From: Bacillota bacterium
GTDB taxonomy: Bacteria; Bacillota; Clostridia; Acetivibrionales; JAEZXR01
Length of the DNA stretch: 64,000 bases
Reading direction: 5' to 3'
Assembly: GCA_023419605.1 (NCBI GenBank)
Contig: JAEZXR010000130.1
Span: 124,001 to 188,000 of the forward strand
Shown here: positions 1-9,900 of the stretch, in pieces
Layout of the letters: the number at the start of each line of letters is the position of its first letter
Position numbering within the stretch: the stretch's first letter is position 1
Notes under the pieces: generated by a model
Told to the model about the DNA's origin: nothing
Seen by the model: the letters and a program-made list of their open reading frames with translations, nothing else
Databases searched by the model: none
Position numbers and translations under genes: made by a program

Positions 1-1
1 C

Positions 2-3000
2 ATCGTAGATATTGAAACCGAATATGTCCCCAATGGAACAGCCACGCGTTCTTATACCGACACTTTCACTTCCGTAAAGTGCGACAAATGGAAATGTGCA
101 CCGGATTGCCACGGTCACTCCACCGGAGGACCCAACCCCACGACCTACTATTGTGGCGGTTGCTGTCATTGCCCTTGCCACCATCATGAAGTGAGTGACA
201 GCTGGGATTGGTCCCAATCCGTAACTTTTGACTATATGAAAATCAATAATGCAAAGGTATGGAAGCTCGACAGGTCAAAAGTCGATGGAATGATGACGCT
301 TCTCGGAACTGATGAAGTCACTGCCGACATAGAACAAGGAAACCCTACAATTTTTTATAACATCGCCGGGGACAACAACACAAGTGCTTCGGGAAGATTG
401 CGGTATTCATTGAATACTGACCAGCATGACCATGCAAGTTGGACCCAGGCATCGAACAATTCCTGTACAGGTCATACTGCTGCCAACATGGCGGTGATGA
501 ATTCCCATAAGAATCTGACCACCAGTGTAACCGCAGCATCCGATTTCCTGATACTGCAAACGACACGGGGGGATCAATCCGTGTTGTATTTTGACAAAAC
601 CTCTCCGGCACGGAAAACCTATGAACCGCTTGAAGTGCCCAAAACCTCCAAGGAGGCGATGTGGGAGAATAACGGCAACTCCGCGGCCAACTGGTCTGAG
701 AGTCATATAAACATAGGCTCTTATAATGGACAGTACCAATCCCCTTCCGCCAAATATGAATCCGGTGGAGGACCTACAGTTTCGACCGTCTTTGATTCAA
801 TGCCTGCCGGTTTAAACAGGCCCTCAAGACCAAGCGGGGGACTGCGCCTTGTACGGACAAACCTGGACATCATAGACACACTGCCAAACAAAGAGTACAT
901 TACAGGTACCTCCACTGTATTCTATCAAAATATACTGAATTATGGGTCAGGGAGTACAAGATACTCTTTGGCTTATAATGCGAGATATGGGTCATACGGT
1001 CAGGAATTTGTATCTGCATATTCTCCGATTCATTCAAAAGTGAATGACATTGTGATTCATAATCCGGTATCAACGGAATTGGCAATGATCCTGCCGCTGC
1101 CGGCAGATAGAGACCAACGTTCCGCTGGTTCTGTCATAGGACATGCAAGGCAGCCGGATGACAAATGTACAGGAGACCCGGCTGATTGCGAATTTCGAAT
1201 ACTCGATTGCCGCTTTAGCGGAGGGACCAGTCATACAGTTGCTTGCTATGCCACTATTGTAAACCATGGGTCTTATGAGACACATATTCATAATGCAAGC
1301 TGTGGTCTGATCAACGCAGTCACCTATTTATGTAATAACTTACCCTTGAATACCGGCGGTGTAGGCTACTGGCACCATGATTCCGGATGCTCCTATGAGG
1401 GTGAAACGCATCAAACAACTTCAACATCAAAATGTACTACCTGTGGCCATAGCTGCGGGTATCTGCAAAGAGCGCCTTCACCGGCCAGTCATACACACAA
1501 CGCTTCTTGCGCATCCTATACAACGCAGAAGTGGAATTGCAACAATTTACCATTGAATTCCAAATCGTCAAACAATGTTCATGTTCATACGGGGGCGTGC
1601 CATCATATTACAACACCACTTTCTTATTCGTGTAACAATCTTCCCTTGAACACAGGTGGGACAGGGCGATGGTACCATTCATCAGGGTGTACCTATGCAG
1701 GCGAAACACATACAACTACCTCAAACAGTTCGTGTACCCAGTGCGGGCACAGCTGCGGTTATTTAGAGACAGCTGTAGCTCCGGCGACTCATACGCATAC
1801 AGGTTTTTGCACTACCATTCCTGCACAGGATTACTGGGATTGCGGAGGACATCCGCTGAATCAGCATGTATGCACACCCAATTGTACCAATGTTTCGGTT
1901 CTTAATTGCGTAGAACCGCATCATATGGGAATGCATTATGATGTAGGGAATACCATTTGTTATCGTGCATGTATGGATGATTCCAAGCACGCAGCCAAGC
2001 CTAATATATCTGTCCCTGGCCTTGGAGCCTTCACTCCGGGCAAGTTTATAAACCTGGATTACGGGTTTACCGTATACTTCCCCAATATGGGTGATTTTTA
2101 CGGGGATGGTGATTTAGGGCTGGGCAGAACCACCGCGCAGAGAGGCAGGGGCTACGTGAATTCCATGGATACTACGGAGTGGACGAAGGAGAAATCGGTC
2201 TACTTCGACTTTAATGTAATATTTAATGGCAAGATGTATAGGTCAGGAGAAAAAGTACCTCTGGACGTACAGGATCCTGATGGAGAATATGAGTTTTACT
2301 GCCCATTAGGAAACGCAGAATGGGTGGATGCAAAGGTTCGGTATGAGTGTATTGCGATTAACAATCCAACAGGACAAATTGACAACGCTAAAATGACGAA
2401 CAGGCTTCGGGATTGGTATCTGGAAGCCAGGCATTCCGGCATTAAGAATACAACCATCGATGTAGTAGGTAAAATCGGTAATCTTGTTATAGAAGATACG
2501 GGAGATTTCCGTTTCTCGAATTTGTTTAAGATACCAAACGCTCCTGTCGAGTGGTTTATGCCCAATCTGGTAGCCAAAGTTAACAATTCCCTGCAGAACA
2601 GGATTTTTGGAGATACCTTTGATATCAGGGGAAATCCGGTGAGCGCTGCGACTTGTTACCTGGATACCTACGGATTCTTGCCGCATAAAAGGCAAGTGCC
2701 CATACCGTTCCCGCTGAGTCCTGAGAAAAATAACATTCCTGCATTGCAGAAGCAGCCTTTGCGAATGGGTTACATGGTTTATTCGGACGTAGAGACAATC
2801 GGAGATTATCGTGACAATATGCAGATTATTATGTACTACTATTATCTGGACCTGGTAAGTGGTGCGATCCAGCCGGTGGATATATATATGAACGTTAATA
2901 ACCAATATAAGCCTATCAATTTGCATGGAGCAGCGGTACCTGGGTGGGATCCCAATAGTATTCATAACCATGTAACAGCTCTGGACTGGGAGGATGAGTA

Positions 3001-3520
3001 TTTGCGAAGAAACTACAGTATAGAAGAAAAACTCGGCACCGAGCAGATTTCTTCTATATTGGATTTGAAGATGCCGGGAGGCAGGTACTACGAATATGGA
3101 AATTCACAAGTGCTATTTCTGACAGAGCGAAACAGAACATTCATAGGAAACACGTCCACTTACGGGGATGATAAAAATCCAGGAAGCCGCATTGATTCCT
3201 TTTTATATAACCAACAGGCCCAAAGATGGCATTTTACCTACGGATTACCTTCTTCGGCTGTGGCAGTAAGGAAGGGACAGGCTCCGACCCAGGCAAATAT
3301 TGATGCTTTAAGGAACAATAATGGTGTTATACTGGCTGCTGCTGACATCCTTTCTGTCGGTAAAGTGTTTAACTTGCAGTACAAGTTTAAGTCAGGGAAT
3401 AATCCGGTAGTAATTGGAGGGACTTCCTATCGTACAAATTCAATACCTTATCCCGTAGTTGCGGTCTATTCGGCCAGCAGATCATCTGCCGATGATTTGC
3501 AAATAACAGGTACACATTAA
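2..3520 (+). CDS. Large Cys/His-rich repeat protein, 5' end outside window
   Basis: I do not recognise this gene. The frame is open without a stop from base 2 to the TAA at 3518-3520, so it is the C-terminal 1172 residues of a longer protein and the GTG at 191 is not its start. The sequence from about 80 to 190 is already Cys/His-rich. From about 1283 to 1880 there are two near-copies of a roughly 99-residue unit. Each unit contains HxHxxxC motifs (codons at 1283, 1490, 1580, 1790), CNNLPLN motifs and a CTxCGHSCGY motif, which looks like repeated metal-binding or disulphide-rich small domains. The rest is rich in Asn, Tyr and Gly with no recognisable catalytic motif. An SLH protein gene starts 7 nt downstream, so the two are probably co-transcribed and act at the cell surface. 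The function is unknown and extracellular location is inferred. Confidence 0.75.
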   Translation: MVDIETEYVPNGTATRSYTDTFTSVKCDKWKCAPDCHGHSTGGPNPTTYYCGGCCHCPCHHHEVSDSWDWSQSVTFDYMKINNAKVWKLDRSKVDGMMTLLGTDEVTADIEQGNPTIFYNIAGDNNTSASGRLRYSLNTDQHDHASWTQASNNSCTGHTAANMAVMNSHKNLTTSVTAASDFLILQTTRGDQSVLYFDKTSPARKTYEPLEVPKTSKEAMWENNGNSAANWSESHINIGSYNGQYQSPSAKYESGGGPTVSTVFDSMPAGLNRPSRPSGGLRLVRTNLDIIDTLPNKEYITGTSTVFYQNILNYGSGSTRYSLAYNARYGSYGQEFVSAYSPIHSKVNDIVIHNPVSTELAMILPLPADRDQRSAGSVIGHARQPDDKCTGDPADCEFRILDCRFSGGTSHTVACYATIVNHGSYETHIHNASCGLINAVTYLCNNLPLNTGGVGYWHHDSGCSYEGETHQTTSTSKCTTCGHSCGYLQRAPSPASHTHNASCASYTTQKWNCNNLPLNSKSSNNVHVHTGACHHITTPLSYSCNNLPLNTGGTGRWYHSSGCTYAGETHTTTSNSSCTQCGHSCGYLETAVAPATHTHTGFCTTIPAQDYWDCGGHPLNQHVCTPNCTNVSVLNCVEPHHMGMHYDVGNTICYRACMDDSKHAAKPNISVPGLGAFTPGKFINLDYGFTVYFPNMGDFYGDGDLGLGRTTAQRGRGYVNSMDTTEWTKEKSVYFDFNVIFNGKMYRSGEKVPLDVQDPDGEYEFYCPLGNAEWVDAKVRYECIAINNPTGQIDNAKMTNRLRDWYLEARHSGIKNTTIDVVGKIGNLVIEDTGDFRFSNLFKIPNAPVEWFMPNLVAKVNNSLQNRIFGDTFDIRGNPVSAATCYLDTYGFLPHKRQVPIPFPLSPEKNNIPALQKQPLRMGYMVYSDVETIGDYRDNMQIIMYYYYLDLVSGAIQPVDIYMNVNNQYKPINLHGAAVPGWDPNSIHNHVTALDWEDEYLRRNYSIEEKLGTEQISSILDLKMPGGRYYEYGNSQVLFLTERNRTFIGNTSTYGDDKNPGSRIDSFLYNQQAQRWHFTYGLPSSAVAVRKGQAPTQANIDALRNNNGVILAAADILSVGKVFNLQYKFKSGNNPVVIGGTSYRTNSIPYPVVAVYSASRSSADDLQITGTH
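1283..1879 (+). repeat. Two tandem ~99-residue Cys/His-rich units inside the large surface protein
   Basis: The codons of HIHNASC (1283), HTHNASC (1490), HVHTGAC (1580) and HTHTGFC (1790) repeat with spacings of 207, 90 and 210 nt. This gives a higher-order period near 297-300 nt. CNNLPLNTGG and CGHSCGYL recur in phase with the larger unit. The copies differ at many codons, so the duplication is old and kept at protein level. Confidence 0.75.
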
Positions 3521-3527
3521 TGCTTCA

Positions 3528-4739
3528 ATGCGGGGAAGTGTAAAGCTTCCCCGGCTATATGGAAAGGTAGTGAAATTTTTGAGGAAAACAGTATGGGTGC
3601 TAATCCTATTGAGTTTGTGCATTACTATGCCTGCAGGTATTTATTCCGCCGGAGATGAACTGAGTATTCCTTCAGAATGGGCAGTGGCTGAGGTGGATGA
3701 AGCGATATCCTTGGGAATAGTTCCGACCCGGCTTCAATCCGATTATAGGCAGGCAATTACAAGAGAAGAATTTGCAGAACTTATAGTTAGGTCAGCATTA
3801 ATAAATACAGAGGCCAGGATTGAAGAAGAGGAAGGCAGCGACGGTTTTGAACCGAAATTTCAAGGGAAATTAACACCGGAAATTTTGGTTTCCAAAGTAA
3901 AGTCTCCTGTTTTTACCGACTGTGATTTAGTCCATGTAAAAGCGGCCTATATCCTGGGCCTTGTGAATGGTGTTTCTGATATGGAATTCAACCCCAATGC
4001 CAGTATAACAAGACAGGAAGCCGCTACAATGATGGCCAATTACTTACAGAGCATGGGAAGAGTCCTCACCTACGGCAATGCGGATAAAGCTTTCAATGAT
4101 TCGACTGATATCGCACAGTGGGCATATGATGCTGTAGATATTTGTTATGGGACCGGGATTATGAAGGGCACAGGCTCCGGGTTCACACCGGATGGAACCT
4201 ACACAAGGGAACAAGCGATTCTTTGCATTAAACGTGCCCATAAACCGAGTAGCGCATCCATTAATCTCCGGGGTAAGGTATTTGTACCTATCGATATGCT
4301 GGGAGATGGATGGAGTGTAGGAAAGGATTGGGTGGCATTATCCTATAATCCTAAGGATAAATCCATTACTTCCAAAGAAGATAAACGGTGGGAAGCACTA
4401 TGTAAAGAGGGGAATTTTAGATATTTTAAGCCGACGGCAAACCAATTTGATTTATATTTGGCATCAAGGAGTACCGTAATATTTCCTATAGACAGGGTAT
4501 ATGAACAAAAGGAAATTTTTATCGATAGCGGTTATTTAGTTTCACAATGGTTCGGTGGTGAGTACTTGATCAAGTATTTCTTCGTACCTGATACAGGATA
4601 TATAAGTAAAGAATTAAACGGAGCTTTATGTGGCAGGGAAAAGATAAAATATAGTTCAAAAGTGATGGAAGATTATAAGCCCGACCCCGGACCGGAGGTT
4701 ATTAAGCCTAAAGAATTACAGATTGACAATAGGCACTGA
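3528..4739 (+). CDS. SLH-domain surface protein
   Basis: A secreted or S-layer-associated protein of about 400 residues. A hydrophobic N-terminal segment (about residues 20-40) looks like a signal peptide. Three S-layer homology segments follow, recognisable by their ITREEFAEL, ITRQEAATM and YTREQAILC motifs at the end of each. The C-terminal half (about 245-403) matches nothing I know; part of it (VPIDML) resembles a stalk-type fold. SLH domains bind secondary cell-wall polymers, so the protein probably sits on the cell surface. The first ATG (3528) has no good ribosome site. GTG 3570 or TTG 3579 behind GGAAAGG (3561-3567) are alternatives that shorten the N-terminus before the signal peptide. 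It lies 7 nt behind the large Cys/His-rich gene, probably in the same operon. Confidence 0.75.
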   Translation: MRGSVKLPRLYGKVVKFLRKTVWVLILLSLCITMPAGIYSAGDELSIPSEWAVAEVDEAISLGIVPTRLQSDYRQAITREEFAELIVRSALINTEARIEEEEGSDGFEPKFQGKLTPEILVSKVKSPVFTDCDLVHVKAAYILGLVNGVSDMEFNPNASITRQEAATMMANYLQSMGRVLTYGNADKAFNDSTDIAQWAYDAVDICYGTGIMKGTGSGFTPDGTYTREQAILCIKRAHKPSSASINLRGKVFVPIDMLGDGWSVGKDWVALSYNPKDKSITSKEDKRWEALCKEGNFRYFKPTANQFDLYLASRSTVIFPIDRVYEQKEIFIDSGYLVSQWFGGEYLIKYFFVPDTGYISKELNGALCGREKIKYSSKVMEDYKPDPGPEVIKPKELQIDNRH

Positions 4740-4883
4740 AGGAATATTTTAAAATTTATTGAGGAAAAGAATCGGTATGTGATGCGCTGTAGGAAGTTGT
4801 TTGAAAATCGGATAGGAAGTAAATTTACCGGATTTCTTTTACACTTTTTGGTGGCTCAGTCCCTATGACCTGGAGGAAAAGCA

Positions 4884-5660
4884 ATGATAGAAATAAAGAA
4901 GAAGGAAGCAAATACTAAAAAACTAATTAGAAATTCACTACTATATTTAAGCATGGGGGCACTTTTGACAATATCCGGCTATATGGTACAAAATTACTTT
5001 GATAGTGTTATAAGTGGCATTAGAGGCTTCTTTAACAAGATAGCATCTATAGTAAGCAATTGCATGCTTCCATTACATAGTCTCAATATATTTGCAGTAA
5101 TTTTATTTTTTATGAGTACAGTGTTTATTGTGAAGGGTATTTTCTCACTAAAAGATGTATTTAGTAAAAGAAAGATATCAAAGAGGGACCCTTTGTTTTC
5201 AAAGTTGCCCAACAACTATTTTATGTTCAAGGACATACCTATTGGGCATTTTACTATTCCCAATGTTCTCATTTGTCCGAAAGGTATCTTTACTGTACAT
5301 ACAAATCTGGATATTGACTTAAAAAAGGTAAATACTTTTGCCACAATTAAACAAAGTATACTTCATTCCAAAGCATTAAACGACTTTATGCAAAAAAGTG
5401 CTATAGGGAACTACTATGTTCGCACAATTGTTTTAATGGATACAGTTGATGATAAAGTAAAGATACATTTCTCAGATATACCGGTATTACAGCCTGATAA
5501 CTTCTATGCGTATGTCGATAAACTCGAAAGCAAGTACTCGGATGAAGAATGTAGTAAGCTAATTAAGCTGCTAAAGATAAGTTTATGCTCCCTTCAAGCA
5601 AATAAAAATCTCAGCAGCAGCTCGACTATGAGTAGAAAGGCTGATTATGAGGCACGGTAG
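4884..5660 (+). CDS. Membrane protein with NERD-like domain
   Basis: A protein of 258 residues with two predicted membrane helices (about 17-35 and 60-85) and then a soluble domain. The segment around residues 120-145 (VLICPKGIFTVHT) resembles the core strand of NERD (nuclease-related) domains, which usually read as a variable strand followed by GIFVIE. The acidic and lysine catalytic residues expected of an active nuclease are not clearly present, so activity is doubtful. The start is the ATG at 4884 behind a GGAGG site at 4872-4876. It stands alone between the SLH gene and an acetyltransferase gene. AT-rich codon use differs somewhat from the neighbouring enzymes. The NERD assignment is tentative. 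Confidence 0.5.
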   Translation: MIEIKKKEANTKKLIRNSLLYLSMGALLTISGYMVQNYFDSVISGIRGFFNKIASIVSNCMLPLHSLNIFAVILFFMSTVFIVKGIFSLKDVFSKRKISKRDPLFSKLPNNYFMFKDIPIGHFTIPNVLICPKGIFTVHTNLDIDLKKVNTFATIKQSILHSKALNDFMQKSAIGNYYVRTIVLMDTVDDKVKIHFSDIPVLQPDNFYAYVDKLESKYSDEECSKLIKLLKISLCSLQANKNLSSSSTMSRKADYEAR

Positions 5661-5841
5661 AGGTGGTAAATCAAAGCATTGAATATTATAGCAGTGTGTT
5701 ATAGAATTGTATATCATAATTAGATGGCTGGAAAAATCGTGAGGGACTGAAGAGGCAGAGTATATCGATCGGAGTTAATCTGCGGTTCCGCATCAGGTGA
5801 GAAAAGCTGTACTAAAATAAATGGTCAAGAGGAGATCAAGC

Positions 5842-6735
5842 TTGAAAGAATTCAAAGATACAACTATAAAAATGAGAGAAAACCTTACGCAAAAGGGGTA
5901 TGAAGAGATCCATCAGCTTGAGAGCATTTGTCTGGAGAAAGATCGGACGTCTCTTAAGCTGGAATTGGAGTATAAGCTTAGCAGGGCACAGTGGGAGCAA
6001 AAAATACGCAAAGTGAACAATGAATTCATGTATTATGAAAACAATCAGCTTGTTGGTTATATAGGAATTTGTCAATTTGGTGGACTGGATCTGGAAGTTA
6101 ACGGTATGGTTCATCCTGATTTCAGAGGAAAAGGTATATTCAAAGAGCTATATGCAAGCGTTAAGGAAGAGTTTAATAAGAGAACATCGCAAAAAATGCT
6201 TTTACTGTGTGACCGTCATTCCTTATCCGGTCAGGAATTTATAAAGACAACAGGCGCACTTTACGAATATTCAGAATATGAAATGTACTTAAAAAATGCT
6301 GTAAATGAAACGGCTGTCTCCAATAAAATTGTACTAAGACGAGCAACCAACCGGGATGCAAGAGAAATAGCCCGGCAAAACGCTATCTACTTTGGGGCGG
6401 CATTTGATGAAGATCAAGTCACTCTGCCGGAAGATGAAGAGAAAAGCGGGTTTACCGTGTATATGGCCGAACAGGATTCAGAGGTCATCGGTAAAGTGCA
6501 TTTGGAACTTAACCAGGGTGTTGGTGGGATCTATGGTTTAGGTGTGCTTCCGGAATATAGGGGACTGGGTTATGGAAGAGAAATATTAATGGGCTCCATA
6601 ATAAAGCTTAAGGAAAGAAATGCACAAGAAATCATGCTGCAAGTAGATACCAAAAATGGCAACGCGCTGAACCTATATACATCCTGTGGATTTGAAGCAA
6701 CATCGACAATGGATTACTATGCTGTAACTAAATAA
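5842..6735 (+). CDS. GNAT-family N-acetyltransferase with two GNAT domains
   Basis: A probable cytoplasmic acetyl-CoA-dependent N-acetyltransferase of 297 residues; the substrate is unknown. Two GNAT folds are fused. The first carries the acetyl-CoA loop VHPDFRGKGIFKELY and the second LPEYRGLGYGREIL, both matching the R/Q-x-x-G-x-G/A motif A. The reading frame opens at ATG 5821, but only TTG 5842 has a ribosome site at proper spacing (AGGAG, 7 nt upstream), so TTG 5842 is preferred. It is a single-gene unit ending at a strong terminator (6784-6812). Tandem GNAT proteins of this size are common in Bacilli and Clostridia and include mycothiol-synthase-like and antibiotic-modifying enzymes, but nothing here picks one. 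Confidence 0.8.
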   Translation: MKEFKDTTIKMRENLTQKGYEEIHQLESICLEKDRTSLKLELEYKLSRAQWEQKIRKVNNEFMYYENNQLVGYIGICQFGGLDLEVNGMVHPDFRGKGIFKELYASVKEEFNKRTSQKMLLLCDRHSLSGQEFIKTTGALYEYSEYEMYLKNAVNETAVSNKIVLRRATNRDAREIARQNAIYFGAAFDEDQVTLPEDEEKSGFTVYMAEQDSEVIGKVHLELNQGVGGIYGLGVLPEYRGLGYGREILMGSIIKLKERNAQEIMLQVDTKNGNALNLYTSCGFEATSTMDYYAVTK

Positions 6736-6783
6736 TGAATATAGATATTTGAACAGAGAACAGAAAACAATATGAGTAAAGTT

Positions 6784-6812
6784 AAAGCCGGGGTTAATTG
6801 CCCCGGCTTTTT
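6784..6812 (+). terminator. Rho-independent terminator after the GNAT gene
   Basis: A perfect 10-bp stem (AAAGCCGGGG with CCCCGGCTTT), a 7-nt loop and a T run. Confidence 0.9.
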
Positions 6813-6965
6813 GCTGCTTGATATTTCATAGCCCTATAAAAGTATTGCAAATCTGTTTAAACCATTAAAAGCAAAAGAGTAAATAAAGTGACGTTTTTAG
6901 TAAAATTATTGAATATTAACTTATGGAATTATATATTATATTGAACTTTGAAAGGGGTGTTAAAA

Positions 6966-9900
6966 ATGATAAAGTTAAAAAAGTGTACTGCAATTCTATT
7001 GACTTTATCCATGCTGGCAATATTTTTGCCGCAAGCAGCATTTTGTGTACCGGGCTCATGGGATAAGGAGAAGAGCTTTACCGACCTGGAGCAGCATTGG
7101 GCTGCCAAATCCATCGAAAAATGGGCAGGAAAAGGAATTATCACAGGGGATGACAATCACCATTTCAACCCGGATGACGGTATTACACGAGCAGAGTTTT
7201 GTGCAATCATTAACAGAGTTTTCGGGTTTACTGCGAAAAGCAGTACGAGCTTTTCCGATGTTTCACCTGAAAAATGGTATGCAGAGCAGGTATCTATTGC
7301 AAAAAATGCAGGGTATGTCGCAGGCTATGGAAATAACGTCTTTGGACCTGAAGACAACATAACCCGTCAGGATGCTGCGAAAATCCTAAAATCAGTTTTT
7401 GAACTTTCAAATCTTCAAAACAAGGATGTATTATCTTCCTTTACAGACGCAGGAGATATATCGGACTATGCGAAGGATGCGGCAAATATAATGGTTTCCT
7501 GGGGCTATATTCAGGGAACTCCGGATAAGTCCTTCGAACCCGGGAGCAAAATTACAAGGGCGGAAACGATAGCGATTCTGGACCGAATTGTTGCTGAGCT
7601 TTTCACTGCCCAGGGAACTGTCAGCATGCAAACAATCCAGGGAAATGTGGTGGTAAATAAGTCCGGTATTGAAATTAAGGATACGATAATTGACGGAAAC
7701 CTCTACCTGGCAGAAGGTATAGGTCAGGGAGACGTAGTTCTATCCAATGGTAAGGTGACTGGAAAGACGTATGTCAATGGTGGTGAAAAGGGCATCCATA
7801 TAAGCAGCTCACACTTGGGAGAAGTCGCTGTTCGCAGCAAGAATGGAAAAGCAAGGCTTGTGGTTTCAGGGACAAGCGAGATTCATTCGGTAGAATTATT
7901 ATCTGCGGCAGCTATTGAGCTGCAGGCGGGTGCAAAGATCGAAAAGCTCACAGCCGGACCGGAAGCAGGGAACACAACAGTCTCCTGTAACGGAAAAATA
8001 GGCAGTTTTATAGCCAAGGCGGATGGCATAACAGTTAACGGTATTTCCGTAACCAAGGGAAGCACCGTTGAAGTGAATGGCACGACAGTATCCGTCAAAG
8101 ACACTGGTACTGCAAGTCATAATAATGGAAACGGAACAGCAACACCTGCACCAACTGCAACTCCCACGCCAACACCCACGGACAACACGGGTGGAGAGAG
8201 TGATCCTTGGACACTGGTATGGTCGGATGAGTTTAATGATACGACCATCGATTCTGCAAAATGGACCTATGACCTTGGAAGTGGCGGAGATAACCCGGGA
8301 TGGGGGAATAACGAAAAGGAATTGTATACCAGTGACGCTAAAAATGTAAAAGAAGAAAACGGAGTCCTGAAAATCACGGCACTTAAAGATTCAGGGAATG
8401 CGAACTACCCTTATACATCCGCAAGGATTAAGACAAAAGGCTTGTTCAGCAAGAAGTACGGTAAATTCGAGATTAGAGCCAAAGCTCCAGGAGGAAAAGG
8501 ATTATGGCCTGCCATTTGGATGCTTCCTGAAGATTCGGTATACGGCGTATGGGCAGCTTCGGGAGAAATCGATATCATGGAAGGCTGGGGAAGTGATACT
8601 TCAAGAATATGCGGGACCATTCACTATGGACAACAATGGCCCAATAACAAGTTTACAGGTAAGACATACTATTATCCCAATGGCGGAAAATCGACGGATT
8701 TCCATACCTACAGTTTTGAATGGGAACCGGGAGAAATGCGCTGGTATGTGGACGGAGTTCTCTACTCGACCCAAAACAGCTGGTTCAGCAAGGGAGCCAA
8801 TACAGCTGCAGACTATACCTATCCTGCACCGTTTGACCAGCCTTTTCACCTCATCATGAACCTTGCCGTGGGAGGGAATTTTGATGGAGATCCTGACAGC
8901 AACGCAGATTACATCCCGGCTACAATGGAAGTGGATTATGTACATATATATGAACTGACAGGAAGACCCTATAAGACACTGGTGAAGCCGGAGGTTTCAT
9001 CAGAGCCGCTGCCGGATGGATACCAGGTACAGGATGACGGCAATTTGATCTATTCTAATAACTATGGGAATGGTTTTATCGATGAAAATGATGCATCCAA
9101 AGTACCGGCAGACACAGTAATATCTAAGGAAACAGGAAAATGGATGTTCTTGCACCTGACAACCGGAGGGAGTGACTTTGGCGGTGAAGGGAGTATTTCT
9201 ACGGAATCCATCGGGGGCGGGAATTTTGCAAAAATAGATATTACATCCCCTGGAAACCAGACTTATGCAATTCAGTTGATTAAAACTGCTACATTAGCCA
9301 GAGGGAGGACGTACAAAGGCAGCTTTGATGCCAAATCTACAGGCACTAGAAATATATCCGTTAAAGTATCCGGGGATGGTGATGCAGGATGGGCATCCTA
9401 CTCAAATGGGGACACATTCCCTCTTAGCGATTCTATCCAGCATTACGAGTTCACCTTCACAATGAATGCAAGTTCGGATTTGAAGGCGCGTTTTGAATTT
9501 AATGTGGGATTGGATACCAATCCAGTCTGGATTGGCAATGTAAGGCTGGAGGAAATTACTCCACTGCCGGAAAACGAGAATGCGGCAAAAGAGCCTTTAG
9601 GTGACGGAAACCATGTATGGAACGGTACCTTCGATCAAGGAGATTCCACCGGTTTACTCAGAATGAAGTACTGGAATTTCAGTACTTCCGGTGCCGCGGC
9701 TGTTGCAAGCGTAAATGAAGCTGCAAGGCAATTAAAAGCTGCAATTACGGAAGGCGGCGCAGATGCAGATTCCGTTGAATTGGTTCAAAAAGGTATAAAA
9801 ATGCTGGCAGGCAACCGATACAAGCTTTCCTTCGATGCCAGAGCCTCAGCAGCAGGAACCCTGCAGGTGGAAATAAAAAGTAAAGACGGATTAACGAAGT

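Noticed and set aside
1283..1879. CRISPR-like reading of the repeats in the first gene
   Set aside because: The repeats are coding, diverged at DNA level and in frame, so they are protein repeats.
2306..2971. 221-codon minus-strand frame inside the large surface protein gene
   Set aside because: It is the shadow of a long coding frame, with no ribosome site or family motif.
6948..6965. Upstream TTG start for the SLH-GH16 protein
   Set aside because: The ribosome site AAAGGGGTG lies between this TTG and ATG 6966, so ATG 6966 is the sensible start.
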